From: Polynucleobacter sp. MWH-UH2A
Lineage (GTDB): Bacteria; Pseudomonadota; Gammaproteobacteria; Burkholderiales; Burkholderiaceae
Length of the DNA stretch: 64,000 nt
Assembly (NCBI RefSeq): GCF_018687195.1
Contig: NZ_CP061321.1
Coordinates: 372,001 to 436,000, forward strand
Direction: 5' to 3'
Below are positions 27,925 through 38,620 of the stretch, in pieces (positions within the stretch are counted from its first letter, which is position 1; every line of letters begins with the position of its first letter). The notes under the pieces are model-generated. The model was not told where the DNA came from. It made no database searches and worked only from the letters and a program-made list of their open reading frames with translations. Made by a program: the position numbers and the translations under genes.

Positions 27925-29370
27925 ATGAAAAAGCACTTTATTGCGCTCTTGGCTATTTTGAGTCTGGGGCAAATGTCGTTTGTTCCATCTGCTGTCGCGC
28001 AAAATCCTCGGGTGACAATTCCTGATTTTGCTGATTTGGTTGAGCGAGCCAGTCCAGCAGTAGTCAATATTCGCACTACTGAAAAGGTGATGGTTCAACA
28101 GGCGCAGGGTGGCATTCCGGGAATGCCTGAAGATCAAGCGGAATTCTTTCGCCGTTTCTTTGGTGTGCCTATTCCCGGAATTCCAAATAGCCCTAAGCAA
28201 TCACAACCGAATCCTGGAAAACCGCAAGAAGCTGATCGTGGAGTTGGATCTGGTTTCATTATTGAATCGAATGGTTTGATTCTGACGAATGCACACGTCG
28301 TTGAAGGTGCTACTACGATTTATGTCACCTTAACGGATAAACGCGAATTCAAAGCCAAGTTGTTGGGTATGGATAAACGCACCGATGTGGCGGTTGTCAA
28401 AATTGAGGCGCGTGATTTACCTAAATTACCTTTAGGAGATTCTTCCAAAGTGCGTGTTGGAGAGTGGGTTCTGGCAATTGGTTCACCATTTGGTTTGGAG
28501 AACACCGTGACCGCTGGTATTGTTTCTGCGAAGAGCCGTGACACTGGTGATTACTTGCCCTTTATTCAGACAGACGTTGCAGTCAACCCGGGTAACTCTG
28601 GCGGCCCTTTATTGAATACCGCTGGCCAAGTGATTGGCATCAATTCTCAGATCTTTAGTCGTTCTGGTGGCTATATGGGAATCTCTTTTGCGATTCCAAT
28701 TGATGAAGCAATGCGAGTAGCTGATCAATTGCGTACCAATGGAAAAATGACGCGTGGTCGTATTGGGGTTGCGCTGGGTGAGATGACCAAAGAGGTTGCT
28801 GAGAGTTTGGGATTGGGTAAACCTCGTGGTGCCTATGTACGAAATGTTGAGCCAAACGGTCCAGCCGCAAATGGTGGAATTGAAGCGGGTGATGTCATCC
28901 TGAGTTTCAATGGTCGAGAGATTGCAAAGTCTACTGATTTGCCGAGAATTGTTGGCGATACCAAGCCAGGCACTGCAGCAACTGTTCAAGTATGGCGCAA
29001 GGGTGCAACGCGTGATTTAACAGTAACGGTTTCCGATGGTGAAGCCTCCCAGGTTGCTAGCAAAAAATCCGAATCGCCATCTAATGGTGGAAGCGTCAAT
29101 ACGCTTGGTGTGGCGGTGACCGATGTATCGGATGCCAAAAAGAAGGATCTCAACATCAAGGGCGGAGTTGAAGTTACCGGCTTGGGGGATGGCCCATTGC
29201 CTAGGGCTGGAGTCCGTCCTGGCGACGTCATTATTCGGATTGCAGATACCGATGTTTCGGGCGCTAAGCAGTTTGAGGCCCTCGTGAAAGGCCTTGATGC
29301 CAATAAGGCTGTTCCGGTCTTTATTCGCCGAGCTGACAGCACATTGGTGATACCAGTAAGGCCAAAATAA
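27925..29370 (+). CDS. mucD: Do-family periplasmic serine protease (DegP/MucD)
   Basis: The 481-residue protein has a Sec signal ending SAVA-Q near residue 26. The trypsin-like triad is H124 (LTNAHVVEG), D154 (KRTDVAVVK) and S225 (NPGNSGGPLL). Two PDZ domains follow (about 280-370 and 395-475). It degrades and chaperones misfolded envelope proteins. In many Betaproteobacteria rpoE-rseA-rseB separate fabF from mucD; here only 51 bp lie between them. About 135 bp without a recognisable element other than short hairpins lead to lepA. Confidence 0.92.
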   Translation: MKKHFIALLAILSLGQMSFVPSAVAQNPRVTIPDFADLVERASPAVVNIRTTEKVMVQQAQGGIPGMPEDQAEFFRRFFGVPIPGIPNSPKQSQPNPGKPQEADRGVGSGFIIESNGLILTNAHVVEGATTIYVTLTDKREFKAKLLGMDKRTDVAVVKIEARDLPKLPLGDSSKVRVGEWVLAIGSPFGLENTVTAGIVSAKSRDTGDYLPFIQTDVAVNPGNSGGPLLNTAGQVIGINSQIFSRSGGYMGISFAIPIDEAMRVADQLRTNGKMTRGRIGVALGEMTKEVAESLGLGKPRGAYVRNVEPNGPAANGGIEAGDVILSFNGREIAKSTDLPRIVGDTKPGTAATVQVWRKGATRDLTVTVSDGEASQVASKKSESPSNGGSVNTLGVAVTDVSDAKKKDLNIKGGVEVTGLGDGPLPRAGVRPGDVIIRIADTDVSGAKQFEALVKGLDANKAVPVFIRRADSTLVIPVRPK

Positions 29371-29505
29371 GGCATTTTTGCCTAAAAAATGGGCACAGGC
29401 GTCATTAGGGCGCCACCCATTACAATCCTCTCAAGACGGCTTTTTGCAGCGCATCATCCTGGTGCGTTCTGACAAGGCGTTTTTGGAATTATTAAATAAG
29501 ACGCT

Positions 29506-31311
29506 ATGGATTTAATCCGCAATTTTTCTATCATCGCCCACATTGATCACGGCAAATCTACGCTTGCGGATCGCATTATTCAACTTTGTGGCGGTCTTTC
29601 TGATCGCGAAATGGAAGCCCAGGTGCTCGATTCGATGGATATCGAGCGTGAACGTGGCATCACCATTAAGGCGCAAACCGCAGCTCTTAATTACAAAGCT
29701 AAAGATGGTAAGACCTACAACATCAATCTGATTGATACCCCGGGGCACGTTGACTTCTCTTATGAAGTCAGCCGATCTTTATCTGCATGCGAAGGTGCTT
29801 TATTAGTGGTTGATGCCAGTCAAGGTGTAGAGGCACAAACTGTTGCGAACTGCTACATGGCACTTGAATTAGGGGTTGAAGTTGTTCCAGTTCTGAACAA
29901 GATCGATTTACCACAAGCCGATCCGGATCGCGCTAAAAAAGAAATCGAAGATGTGATTGGTATCGATGCATCTGAAGCGGTAACTTGTTCAGCCAAGACG
30001 GGCATGGGCGTTGCGGATGTGATCGAAGAAATGATTGCGAAAGTGCCGCCGCCAAAAGGTGATGCCTCAGCACCGTTACAAGCATTGATTATTGACTCTT
30101 GGTTTGATAACTACGTTGGTGTGGTCATGTTGATCCGAGTTGTCAACGGCACCTTAAAGCCAAAAGAAAAAATCACTTTAATGGCTAATGGCTCAACCCA
30201 TTTGGTTGAGCATGTCGGTGTGTTTAGTCCGAAGTCGGTGGATCGCCCTGAGTTATCAGCAGGCCAAGTAGGTTTTGTGATTGCCGGTATTAAAGAGTTG
30301 AAAGCTGCAAAAGTGGGTGATACCGTCACGCATGCTACTGGACAGCAAGGGCGAGTTCCTGCTGCGCAACCACTGCCTGGTTTTAAAGAAGTGAAGCCAC
30401 AAGTGTTTGCTGGTTTGTATCCAGTAGAGGCCAGTGAATACGATCAGTTGCGTGAGTCACTTGAAAAACTCAAGCTAAATGATGCGTCACTCTTATATGA
30501 GCCTGAGGTATCTCAAGCTTTAGGTTTTGGCTTCCGTTGCGGATTCTTGGGCTTGCTCCACATGGAGATTGTCCAAGAGCGACTAGAGCGACAGTATGGC
30601 ATGAACTTGATTACAACTGCACCTACAGTGGTGTATCAAGTACAGCAGTCTGATGGCACTACCATCATGGTGGATAACCCATCCAAGATGCCTGAAACCA
30701 GTAAGGTTGATGTCATTCTTGAGCCGATAGTCACAGTGAACCTGTATATGCCCCAGGAATATGTGGGCTCAGTGATTACTTTATGCGTTGGTAAGCGTGG
30801 TATTCAGACGGGCATGAACTATCTTGGACGCCAAGTGCAGCTCACTTATGAATTACCGATGGCTGAGATTGTGTTGGATTTCTTTGATCGCCTGAAATCG
30901 ATTTCTCGTGGCTATGCTTCGATGGATTACGAGTTCAAAGAATATCGTCCTGCAGATGTAGTGAAGGTCGATATTTTGATTAACGGTGATCGTGTAGATG
31001 CGCTCTCTGTGATTGTTCACCGCAGTAATAGTCAGTCACGTGGCAGAGAAGTAGTTTCAAAGATGCGCGGCATCATTCCGCGCCAAATGTTTGATGTCGC
31101 TATTCAGGCGGCTATTGGTAGCAATATCGTTGCTCGTGAGAACGTTAAGGCATTGCGTAAGAACGTTTTAGCAAAGTGCTACGGTGGTGATATCTCACGT
31201 AAGCGCAAGCTCTTAGAAAAACAAAAAGAAGGTAAGAAGCGCATGAAGCAAGTGGGCAATGTGGAAATTCCACAGGAAGCATTCTTGGCGATTTTGCAGG
31301 TGGAAGATTAA
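29506..31311 (+). CDS. lepA: elongation factor 4
   Basis: The 601-residue GTPase has G1 [13 protein letters not shown] (about residues 11-23), G2 [10 protein letters not shown]3 DTPGHVDF and G4 [11 protein letters not shown]-Tu/EF-G-like domains follow, then the LepA-specific C-terminal domain with [20 protein letters not shown]. It back-translocates or remodels stalled ribosomes. The stop overlaps the ATG of lepB (TAATG), the classical lepAB pair. Confidence 0.96.
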   Translation: MDLIRNFSIIAHIDHGKSTLADRIIQLCGGLSDREMEAQVLDSMDIERERGITIKAQTAALNYKAKDGKTYNINLIDTPGHVDFSYEVSRSLSACEGALLVVDASQGVEAQTVANCYMALELGVEVVPVLNKIDLPQADPDRAKKEIEDVIGIDASEAVTCSAKTGMGVADVIEEMIAKVPPPKGDASAPLQALIIDSWFDNYVGVVMLIRVVNGTLKPKEKITLMANGSTHLVEHVGVFSPKSVDRPELSAGQVGFVIAGIKELKAAKVGDTVTHATGQQGRVPAAQPLPGFKEVKPQVFAGLYPVEASEYDQLRESLEKLKLNDASLLYEPEVSQALGFGFRCGFLGLLHMEIVQERLERQYGMNLITTAPTVVYQVQQSDGTTIMVDNPSKMPETSKVDVILEPIVTVNLYMPQEYVGSVITLCVGKRGIQTGMNYLGRQVQLTYELPMAEIVLDFFDRLKSISRGYASMDYEFKEYRPADVVKVDILINGDRVDALSVIVHRSNSQSRGREVVSKMRGIIPRQMFDVAIQAAIGSNIVARENVKALRKNVLAKCYGGDISRKRKLLEKQKEGKKRMKQVGNVEIPQEAFLAILQVED

Positions 31312-32117
31312 TGAACTTTGCTCTCATCCTCTTTATATTGGTGGTTGTTTCAGGAATTGCTTGGGTTGCTGACCGAATTTATTTTGCGCCCCAAAGAAAA
31401 ATGGCTGGAATCGATCGCATGCCTCTTTGGTTGGAGTACACCGCAGGATTTTTCCCAGTTATTTGCGCTGTATTTGTATTGCGCTCTTTTATTGTCGAGC
31501 CTTTCAAGATCCCATCTGGATCTATGATTCCAACCCTGCAAATTGGCGACTTCATCTTGGTGAATAAATTTACCTATGGAATTCGTTTGCCAGTGATCAA
31601 TCAAAAAGTGATTGATTTGGGTTCACCAAAGCGTGGGGATGTCATTGTGTTTCGTTACCCACGCGATGAATCTGTTGATTACATCAAGCGGGTGGTGGGT
31701 TTGCCTGGTGATGTGATTGCATACGAAGATAAACGCTTAACGATTAATGGCCAGCCATTGCAATACAGTGGCGGTGAGTCTTATTTGGATCCTGAGAATA
31801 TGCGCTACGCTAAGCGCTTTACAGAAAGCTTTCCTGCAGATTTGGGTGGCAATCGCCATGAGATTCTGAATGACCCAGATCGTCCAGCAACCGTTTTTCC
31901 AGTAGAGCGCTTTCCTGGGGCTGAGTTTTGCCAATACCAACCATCGGGTTTAACTTGTAAGGTTCCTACAGGTCATTACTTTGCGATGGGGGATAACCGC
32001 GATAACAGCGCTGATTCTCGTTACTGGGGATTTGTTCCGGATAAAAACTTGGTTGGTAAAGCCTTCTTTGTATGGCTCAATTTAGGTAACCTTGGTCGTA
32101 TTGGCGGGTTCCAGTAA
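31311..32117 (+). CDS. lepB: signal peptidase I
   Basis: The 268-residue membrane protease has two N-terminal hydrophobic segments (about 3-20 and 45-62). The nucleophile is S71 in IPSGSMIPTL and the general base is K126 in DYIKRVVGLPGD. GDNRDNSADSRYWG is the conserved box E. It removes Sec and Tat signal peptides, including those predicted here for the parvulin, MucD and IorB. It is translationally coupled to lepA. Confidence 0.96.
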   Translation: MNFALILFILVVVSGIAWVADRIYFAPQRKMAGIDRMPLWLEYTAGFFPVICAVFVLRSFIVEPFKIPSGSMIPTLQIGDFILVNKFTYGIRLPVINQKVIDLGSPKRGDVIVFRYPRDESVDYIKRVVGLPGDVIAYEDKRLTINGQPLQYSGGESYLDPENMRYAKRFTESFPADLGGNRHEILNDPDRPATVFPVERFPGAEFCQYQPSGLTCKVPTGHYFAMGDNRDNSADSRYWGFVPDKNLVGKAFFVWLNLGNLGRIGGFQ

Positions 32118-32123
32118 AGCATC

Positions 32124-32915
32124 ATGAACGCACGCGCTGTCATTGAAACCGCACCGCTTCAAGAGCGCCTAGGCTACACATTTAAGAAGCCAGAGCTGCT
32201 TTATCAAGCGCTAACTCATCGTAGTCACAGCAAGAAGAATAATGAGCGATTAGAGTTTTTGGGTGATTCTGTATTAAATTGTGTTGTCGCTGAAATGCTT
32301 TATGAACGTTATTCTGATTTGGATGAAGGTGATTTATCTCGTGTACGTGCCAATTTAGTGAAGCAGCAGGCTTTATATGAGATTGCACAAACATTATCTT
32401 TATCAGACTATCTGCGTTTAGGCGAAGGCGAGTTGAAGAGTGGTGGATTTCGGCGACCATCGATATTGGCTGACACCCTCGAGGCAGTGACAGGCGCAAT
32501 CTTTTTAGATGGCGGGTTTGATGCTGCAAAAACTTGCTTACGAAAACTCTACTCCATCATTCTGTCGCAAGTTGATCCAAAGACATTGGGCAAGGATGAC
32601 AAAACGCTTTTGCAAGAGTGCTTACAAAGTTATCAACTGCCGTTGCCAACTTATAACGTTACTGGTACGAGCGGCGCTGCCCACAATCAGCAGTTTGAAG
32701 TCGAATGCTTGATTCCAAGTTTAAAAGTATCTGTAAAAGGTGAGGGTGCATCGCGTCGTGCTGCTGAACAGTCTGCTGCAAAAAGTGCTTTACTTGCAGT
32801 TTTAAAGGCCTTGCCACAAGATTCTCGCAAGCCCAAGAAAACACGCTCTGCGAAGAAGAAGGCTGCCAAGAAAGAGGCGACTGAAGAGCAATTGAATTTG
32901 AAGTTAAAGGGCTAA
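32124..32915 (+). CDS. rnc: ribonuclease III
   Basis: The 263-residue enzyme has the catalytic signature [13 protein letters not shown] (about residues 38-50), a second acidic site in [15 protein letters not shown] and a double-stranded RNA binding domain (about 160-230). Compared with the 226-residue E. coli enzyme it carries an extra Lys/Ala-rich tail ([15 protein letters not shown]). It processes rRNA precursors and structured mRNAs. It sits 6 bp after lepB and 2 bp before era, the conserved order. Confidence 0.95.
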   Translation: MNARAVIETAPLQERLGYTFKKPELLYQALTHRSHSKKNNERLEFLGDSVLNCVVAEMLYERYSDLDEGDLSRVRANLVKQQALYEIAQTLSLSDYLRLGEGELKSGGFRRPSILADTLEAVTGAIFLDGGFDAAKTCLRKLYSIILSQVDPKTLGKDDKTLLQECLQSYQLPLPTYNVTGTSGAAHNQQFEVECLIPSLKVSVKGEGASRRAAEQSAAKSALLAVLKALPQDSRKPKKTRSAKKKAAKKEATEEQLNLKLKG

Positions 32916-32917
32916 TT

Positions 32918-33853
32918 GTGTTTAGATGCGGCACCATTGCGATTGTCGGGCGTCCTAATATGGGCAAATCTACTTTGCTTAATGCATTGGTAGGTCAGAA
33001 GATCAGCATTACTTCACGTAAAGCGCAAACCACACGTCACCGTATTTTGGGTGTGCAGAATCGCGAAGAAGCACAATTTATTTTCATTGATACGCCAGGA
33101 TTCCAGACGCGTTTAATGAATACTTTAAATAAAGCACTTAACCGCACAGTTACTACTGCTCTACAAGACGTCAACGTAGTTTGCTTTGTTGTCGAGACCG
33201 GTTATTTTGGTGAAGATGATAAAAAAGTATTGAAACTTCTGCCAAGCGATATCCCTGTGGTGTTGGTATTAAATAAATTGGATCTGTTTAATAGCCGTTT
33301 TCAGGCGCCATCAGAGCGTGATCAAGCCTTGCTCAATTTCATTAAAGAAATGGCCAAGCCATGGTCTGAATTAGGTGGTCATGAAGACCAAAAATCAGAG
33401 TTCGCGGAAATTGTGCCTATGAGTGCCAAGAGTCCTGGCGATATTCAGAGACTATTGGATGTGCTTGAGGGTTATTTGCCTAAAGGCGAGCCTGTTTATG
33501 ACGGCGATACGGTTACCGATCGTAGTGAGCGCTTCCTTGCTGCCGAAATTCTGCGAGAAAAGGTATTTCGTTTTACCGGTGAAGAGTTGCCCTACACCTC
33601 TACTGTGGTCATTGATCAATTTAAGATGGATGGCAAGATGCGCAGAATCTCTGCGACGATTTTGGTTGATCGCGATAGTCACAAAGCGATGATCATTGGC
33701 CAAAAAGGTGAGCGTTTAAAGAAAATTTCTACCGATGCTCGGATCGATATGGAAAAACTATTTGATGGAAAAGTTTTCTTAGAGACCTGGGTAAAAGTGA
33801 AGCGTGGTTGGGCAGATGATCGCGCTGAATTGCGGGCACAAGGGCTGGAATAA
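32918..33853 (+). CDS. era: GTPase Era
   Basis: The 311-residue protein has G1 GRPNMGKST (residues 11-19), switch region [10 protein letters not shown]3 DTPGF and G4 NKLD. A C-terminal KH domain contains [12 protein letters not shown]. Era binds the 3' end of 16S rRNA during 30S assembly. The start is a GTG at 32918, giving the family N-terminus [11 protein letters not shown]; two bases separate it from the rnc stop. Confidence 0.95.
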   Translation: MFRCGTIAIVGRPNMGKSTLLNALVGQKISITSRKAQTTRHRILGVQNREEAQFIFIDTPGFQTRLMNTLNKALNRTVTTALQDVNVVCFVVETGYFGEDDKKVLKLLPSDIPVVLVLNKLDLFNSRFQAPSERDQALLNFIKEMAKPWSELGGHEDQKSEFAEIVPMSAKSPGDIQRLLDVLEGYLPKGEPVYDGDTVTDRSERFLAAEILREKVFRFTGEELPYTSTVVIDQFKMDGKMRRISATILVDRDSHKAMIIGQKGERLKKISTDARIDMEKLFDGKVFLETWVKVKRGWADDRAELRAQGLE

Positions 33854-33859
33854 TTTCCT

Positions 33860-34591
33860 ATGGCTTCGATTCGTGTTGCTGACGAACCCGCTTTTGTATT
33901 GCACAGCATTCCCTATAAAGAAACCAGTCTCATTTTGGATGTCTTTACGCGACAGCATGGTCGCATGGCGTTGATTGCCAAAGGAGCAAAGCGCCCTCAT
34001 TCCACATTAAGACCAGTACTGCAGCGCTTTCAACCACTCTTAGTTTCTTGGAGCGGTAAGTCAGAGCTGCGCACCTTAACCAAATCCGAGTGGGTAGGCG
34101 GCATGCCTTCCTTGGTGGGCGATGCACTCCTTTGTGGCTTCTACCTAAATGAATTACTTGTGAAATTCTTAGCGCGTGAAGATGAATATGAAACGCTTTA
34201 CGATCGCTATGCAGATACGATTAACGCTTTGTCGGCACTTGAAGAGTCAAAGGGCTTAGAAGAAATTCTGCGTCCATTTGAGCTGTCTTTGTTGCAAGAA
34301 ACTGGTTACGCGGCGGCGCTTGATCGTTGCGTTGAAACCAATGAAGCACCTATTCATGATGGTCAATATGTTTATCAGCCAGAAAAAGGTGTGAGACCTG
34401 TTCAAGTGGATGATCCTGGTCATTGGCCTGTGCTGACTGGAAGATCCTTGTTAGCAATAGCGGTTGGTGACTTTTCTGATCCGGTAACACTCTCCGAAAG
34501 CAAGCAATTAATGCGCTTCCTCTTGGGGCTGCATTTACAAGATCAAGTGTTGACTACCCGTCAAATTCTGATTGATTTAAAGAAAATCTAG
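33860..34591 (+). CDS. recO: DNA repair protein RecO
   Basis: The 243-residue protein has an N-terminal OB fold (EPAFVLHSIPYKETSLILDVFTRQ region, about 8-80) and an alpha-helical C-terminal domain. RecO helps load RecA onto SSB-coated DNA in the RecFOR pathway. The cysteines that bind zinc in some RecO proteins are not conserved here, as in E. coli. It lies 6 bp after era, which is the usual order. Confidence 0.9.
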   Translation: MASIRVADEPAFVLHSIPYKETSLILDVFTRQHGRMALIAKGAKRPHSTLRPVLQRFQPLLVSWSGKSELRTLTKSEWVGGMPSLVGDALLCGFYLNELLVKFLAREDEYETLYDRYADTINALSALEESKGLEEILRPFELSLLQETGYAAALDRCVETNEAPIHDGQYVYQPEKGVRPVQVDDPGHWPVLTGRSLLAIAVGDFSDPVTLSESKQLMRFLLGLHLQDQVLTTRQILIDLKKI

Positions 34592-34603
34592 TAATCTATT
34601 GCT

Positions 34604-35350
34604 ATGACTTCTGCCCAGGCCTTAGAACTCGGAATTAACATCGATCATGTGGCAACCCTACGCAATGCACGGGGTACGGTTTATCCAGATCCGATTAAAG
34701 CAGCCCAATTAGCGGAAGAAGCGGGTGCTGATCTCATAACATTGCATCTTCGCGAAGATCGCCGTCACATTAAGGACGCTGATTTAATCGCTTTGCGACC
34801 TTTAATCAAAACGCGTATGAATCTCGAGTGCGCAATTACCCCCGAAATGCTCAATATCGCTTGTCAAGTAAAACCACAAGATGTTTGTTTGGTTCCTGAG
34901 AAGCGCGAAGAGGTTACCACTGAGGGTGGTCTCGATGTTTTGGGAAAGTTTGATCTTGTTAAGGCGGCTACCAAGCAATTGCAGGATGCGGGTATTCGGG
35001 TATCACTGTTTATTGATCCAGAAGAAAAACAAATTCAGGCTGCTAAGGATGTGGGCGCCACTGTAGTGGAGTTGCATACCGGTCGGTATGCTGATTTGTC
35101 TGGCGCTCAACAAGAGGCTGAGTTGTTGCGCATAAAGAAAGCGGCACAGTTTGGGAAAAGTATTGGTTTGAGAGTCAATGCGGGCCATGGTTTGCATGAA
35201 GGTAATGTCATACCAATTGCAGGTATTGCTGAACTATCAGAGCTGAATATCGGGCATGCCATTGTTGCTGAAGCCCTATTCAAAGGTTGGCAAAAAGCCA
35301 TTAAAGATATGAAAGCCTTGATGACTCAAGGTAGAAAAGCAAATCTATGA
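34604..35350 (+). CDS. pdxJ: pyridoxine 5'-phosphate synthase
   Basis: The 248-residue TIM-barrel protein shows [15 protein letters not shown] (residues 9-23), [30 protein letters not shown] and VNAGHGLH. It condenses deoxyxylulose 5-phosphate with 3-amino-1-hydroxyacetone phosphate to give pyridoxine phosphate, the precursor of the PLP used by ArnB, AlaA and ThrC also encoded here. Its stop overlaps the acpS ATG. Confidence 0.96.
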   Translation: MTSAQALELGINIDHVATLRNARGTVYPDPIKAAQLAEEAGADLITLHLREDRRHIKDADLIALRPLIKTRMNLECAITPEMLNIACQVKPQDVCLVPEKREEVTTEGGLDVLGKFDLVKAATKQLQDAGIRVSLFIDPEEKQIQAAKDVGATVVELHTGRYADLSGAQQEAELLRIKKAAQFGKSIGLRVNAGHGLHEGNVIPIAGIAELSELNIGHAIVAEALFKGWQKAIKDMKALMTQGRKANL

Positions 35351-35739
35351 TCATCGGCATTGGCACCGATATTTTGCAGATTGAGCGCTTGCAGGCTGCC
35401 TATGATCGTACGAATGGTCGCCTAGCAGAAAAGATACTGGGCCCCGATGAGATGTTGGTATTTAAACATCGTCTTGCCAGAAATCACAAGCGGGGGATCG
35501 CTTTTTTGGCAACGCGTTTTGCTGCTAAAGAAGCGTTCTCCAAAGCGATTGGACTAGGAATGAGAATGCCGATGACCTGGCGTTCTTTGCAAACTTTAAA
35601 TGAACCTAGCGGTAAGCCTGTAACCAGTTATTTGGGTGCATTAGCCCAATTCATGCAAGATAAAAACTGGGAAGCTCACGTGACGGTAAGCGATGAGCAG
35701 GACATGGCAATCGCACATGTTATCGTGACTCAAAAATAA
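35347..35739 (+). CDS. acpS: holo-ACP synthase
   Basis: The 130-residue protein begins with the metal-binding motif [13 protein letters not shown] (residues 3-15) and has the second signature [17 protein letters not shown]. It transfers phosphopantetheine from CoA to Ser37 of AcpP. The ATG overlaps the pdxJ stop. Length and motifs are standard. Confidence 0.95.
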   Translation: MIIGIGTDILQIERLQAAYDRTNGRLAEKILGPDEMLVFKHRLARNHKRGIAFLATRFAAKEAFSKAIGLGMRMPMTWRSLQTLNEPSGKPVTSYLGALAQFMQDKNWEAHVTVSDEQDMAIAHVIVTQK

Positions 35740-35763
35740 CAAGATTAATCACAAGAGGAATCA

Positions 35764-36840
35764 ATGAGCAAATCGATCATGAAGCCAGGCCCCATTACCT
35801 TGGACGTGGTGGGCCAAACATTAAATGCTGAAGATCGTCGTCGTATTTTGCATCCGCTAACAGGTGGCGTGATCTTATTTGGCAGAAATTTTAATGATCG
35901 CAAACAACTTACCAAGTTGACTGTAGATATTAAAAAACTTCGTCCTGATGTATTAATTTCAATAGACCACGAAGGTGGTCGAGTGCAGCGTTGCAGAACT
36001 GATGGCTTCACCCATTTGCCGCCCATGCGTAAATTGGGTGAGCTTTGGCTTGCTAAAAATAAGTCCACTCATGCAGCAGAATCGGCTGCACTAGCGATGG
36101 CAGCAGCTACTGCTTGTGGCTATGTACTTGCTGCAGAACTTCGGGCGTGTGGTGTAGATTTTAGCTTTACTCCAGTGTTAGATCTCGATTTTGGTCGTAG
36201 CGGTGTGATCGGAGACCGTTCCTTTAGTCGTGATCCTCAAATTGTGTTTGCTTTAGCAAAGAGTTTGAATGAGGGTCTGCGTTTGGCTGGTATGGCCAAC
36301 TGCGGCAAACACTTCCCTGGTCATGGTTGGGCAGAGGCGGACTCGCATGTGGCCATTCCGGTAGATGAGCGCTCACTCCAAGAAATTTTGAATGACGATG
36401 CAAAGCCTTATGAATGGCTTGATTTGAGTTTGGCTGCAGTCATGCCGGCACATGTGATTTATCCAAAAGTTGATCAAAATCCTGCAGGTTTCTCCAAGAT
36501 CTGGTTGCACTCTGTGTTGCGTCTAGAGCTTGGCTTTGAAGGGGTGATCTTTAGTGATGATCTTTCGATGGAAGGTGCTAGCGTTGCAGGATCGGTAGTA
36601 GAGGGGGCTGAGATGGCTCTGGATGCGGGTTGTGATGCTGTTCTGATCTGTAATCGACCTGATTTAGCGGATCAACTGTTGGCTAAGCTGAAAGTGTCTA
36701 AAACGAAGCAAGCGGAGTCTGCCATTCGTTTGAATAAGCTCATGCCTGACAATCAAGCGCTTTCATGGGCGGAGCTGCAGGATGAGGCGCAATACCAGCA
36801 TGCCAAAGGCTTACTGCAGCAGTTAAAGCTCATTGCATGA
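35764..36840 (+). CDS. nagZ: beta-N-acetylhexosaminidase NagZ
   Basis: The 358-residue glycoside hydrolase family 3 protein has SIDHEGGRVQR (about 64-74) and the signature GKHFPGHGWAEADSH carrying the catalytic Asp-His pair. VIFSDDLSMEGA has the nucleophile Asp. It removes GlcNAc from 1,6-anhydro-muropeptides during cell-wall recycling. An AAGAGGAA ribosome binding site precedes the ATG. A strong terminator follows. It is the last gene of the long plus-strand run that starts at yceD. Confidence 0.94.
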   Translation: MSKSIMKPGPITLDVVGQTLNAEDRRRILHPLTGGVILFGRNFNDRKQLTKLTVDIKKLRPDVLISIDHEGGRVQRCRTDGFTHLPPMRKLGELWLAKNKSTHAAESAALAMAAATACGYVLAAELRACGVDFSFTPVLDLDFGRSGVIGDRSFSRDPQIVFALAKSLNEGLRLAGMANCGKHFPGHGWAEADSHVAIPVDERSLQEILNDDAKPYEWLDLSLAAVMPAHVIYPKVDQNPAGFSKIWLHSVLRLELGFEGVIFSDDLSMEGASVAGSVVEGAEMALDAGCDAVLICNRPDLADQLLAKLKVSKTKQAESAIRLNKLMPDNQALSWAELQDEAQYQHAKGLLQQLKLIA

Positions 36841-36858
36841 GATTGGGGTTCCCCATGT

Positions 36859-36884
36859 AAAAAGCCCGGCATGCCGGGCTTTTT
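36859..36884. terminator. bidirectional rho-independent terminator
   Basis: AAAAAGCCCGGC and GCCGGGCTTTTT form a 12-bp stem around AT. It lies between the convergent nagZ and efp genes and should work in both directions. Confidence 0.9.
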
Positions 36885-36903
36885 ATCTTTTGCAGTTTGC
36901 TAA

Positions 36904-37464
36904 TTAATTAGCGCGGCTGCGGTATTCACCAGTACGCGTATCGATTTCGATCTTGTCACCAGTGTTGCAGAACAAAGGTACTTGCAATTCATAGCCAGTA
37001 GCCAATTTCGCTGTCTTTAATACTTTGCCTGAGCTGGTATCGCCTTTTACTGCAGGCTCTGTGTAAGTGATTTCACGAACGAGTGAGTTTGGCATTGCAA
37101 CGGAAAGTGCTTTACCTTCGTAGAACACCACTTCACAAGGCATACCTTCCTCGAGGTAGTTCAATGCATCACCCATGAATTCAGACTCAACTTCATATTG
37201 GTTGTATTCACCATCCATAAATACATACATTGGATCTGCGAAATAAGAGTAAGTACATTCTTTCTTATCCAAAATTACCACATCAAATTTGTCATCAGCT
37301 TTGTAAACACCTTCGTTTGGTGCACCAGTTAACAAATTCTTAAATTTCATTTTGACAACAGAAGAGTTACGGCCAGAGCGGCTATATTCTGCTTTTAATA
37401 CGACCATGGCATCAGTGCCGATCATCACTACGTTACCAACGCGGAGTTCTTGTGCTGTTTTCAT
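36904..37464 (-). CDS. efp: elongation factor P, arginine-type
   Basis: The 186-residue protein has the three EF-P domains. The modified loop reads SRSGRNSS, with Arg at position 32, not the Lys of E. coli-type EF-P. Arg32 EF-P is activated by rhamnosylation by EarP, encoded directly upstream on the same strand. EF-P relieves ribosome stalling at proline runs. On the minus strand a TACAAT -10-like hexamer at 37521-37516 may be its promoter. Confidence 0.96.
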   Translation of the reverse strand: MKTAQELRVGNVVMIGTDAMVVLKAEYSRSGRNSSVVKMKFKNLLTGAPNEGVYKADDKFDVVILDKKECTYSYFADPMYVFMDGEYNQYEVESEFMGDALNYLEEGMPCEVVFYEGKALSVAMPNSLVREITYTEPAVKGDTSSGKVLKTAKLATGYELQVPLFCNTGDKIEIDTRTGEYRSRAN

Positions 37465-37549
37465 CTTGCTATTCCTGGGTGCAGAGAGTTTTCTGCGGTT
37501 TTTATCAAAAACAAGATTGTAACCGCCCGTAGGGCTTTATTGCTTGGGA

Positions 37550-38620
37550 TTAGCTGGTAAACCGCAATAGACGAGCTGCCAAGCCACCATCACCTTGTTT
37601 TTTGAGTAATTGGGTGCGCCACGCTTTAGCGTAGATGCTCCACTGGTCGAGTGACCCAAACCATTCTGCGGGCATTGCCCAAGTCATTGCGGCAATGACG
37701 GCTAAGCGCAATTCTTGATCTGCTTCATCAAGATAAAGATCTAAAAAGGCGGCTAATTTGACTTCATGAGCGCGATCTTCTTGAGGATAGATGTGCCAAA
37801 TAAACGGTTTGCCTGCTAACTGTGCCCTCACAAAAGAATCTTCACCTCGCACGATATTGAAATCACATTGCGATAAAACCCAGTCATATTCATCTTGAGA
37901 GACAAAAGGGATCGATAGCAATTGCAGTCTATCTGGTAGTTGAGGCTCTTGTTGGCCGTATAAACTCAGTTGTTCAGCATGACCGGGCGTAAGCAGTACA
38001 TCAATATCCTCGTTTAGCGAACCCAAGTTTTCAAGCCATTTCTGTAAGGGGGCGCCTGGATAGCAAAATACGCTAAACCGTTTTGCATTAGGCCGAAGCT
38101 TTGACCAGGTTTCTGTCAGGGCTTGAGGAATTCTGTCTTTGCTAACTTCTGCGTCGGGCGGAATGGGGTCAATCAATAGGCCGCCTGTTTCATCCTGAAA
38201 TCCAGGGAAGAAAAAGTATTTTGATATCCCATGAGATTGTGGCGAGGCCTTGCCATGAAAATCCAGAATCCATGGTTCTGCGCTCAAATACTCCAGATTA
38301 ATCAGGATGGGTTTTACTGGGGCAATAAATAAGCCTGCTAAGTAGCGTTCGGGTAGGTCGCAACCAAACGCCTCGATCACCACGTTTGGTGCCTGCACGG
38401 GATGTCTTGCGTTATTGAAGCTGGCTTCCCAGGGTTGTATATCAATACGCTTTTTAATCTTTGCGTCGGTACCAGAGGCGATTAAATTCAAGGTTGGTAG
38501 ATCGTCGCAAAAAATACGTACCTCTTGCTGGTGAAGACTTGATAAGCTACGGGCTAGACGCCAGCAAACACCGGCATCACCATAGTTGTCTACGATTTGG
38601 CAGAAAATATCCCAACGCAT
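37550..38620 (-). CDS. earP: EF-P arginine rhamnosyltransferase EarP
   Basis: The 356-residue protein matches EarP (DUF2331): it opens [20 protein letters not shown] with the conserved aspartates D11 and D15 in DNYGD, and later shows [19 protein letters not shown] and PQEDRAHE. EarP moves rhamnose from dTDP-rhamnose to Arg32 of EF-P, whose gene follows 85 bp downstream. The ATG occupies 38620-38618 and overlaps the uvrC ATG on the other strand, so there is no intergenic promoter space. dTDP-rhamnose genes are not in the window. Confidence 0.94.
   Translation of the reverse strand: MRWDIFCQIVDNYGDAGVCWRLARSLSSLHQQEVRIFCDDLPTLNLIASGTDAKIKKRIDIQPWEASFNNARHPVQAPNVVIEAFGCDLPERYLAGLFIAPVKPILINLEYLSAEPWILDFHGKASPQSHGISKYFFFPGFQDETGGLLIDPIPPDAEVSKDRIPQALTETWSKLRPNAKRFSVFCYPGAPLQKWLENLGSLNEDIDVLLTPGHAEQLSLYGQQEPQLPDRLQLLSIPFVSQDEYDWVLSQCDFNIVRGEDSFVRAQLAGKPFIWHIYPQEDRAHEVKLAAFLDLYLDEADQELRLAVIAAMTWAMPAEWFGSLDQWSIYAKAWRTQLLKKQGDGGLAARLLRFTS

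Noticed and set aside
27718..29375. Open frames of 126-160 codons on the minus strand within fabF-mucD
   Set aside because: They are fully antisense to clear fabF and mucD coding sequence, have no family motifs and no ribosome binding sites.
29380..29397. Small hairpin AGGCA/TGCCT after mucD as a terminator
   Set aside because: The stem is only 5 bp and is followed by A residues on the plus strand, so it would not terminate mucD transcription.
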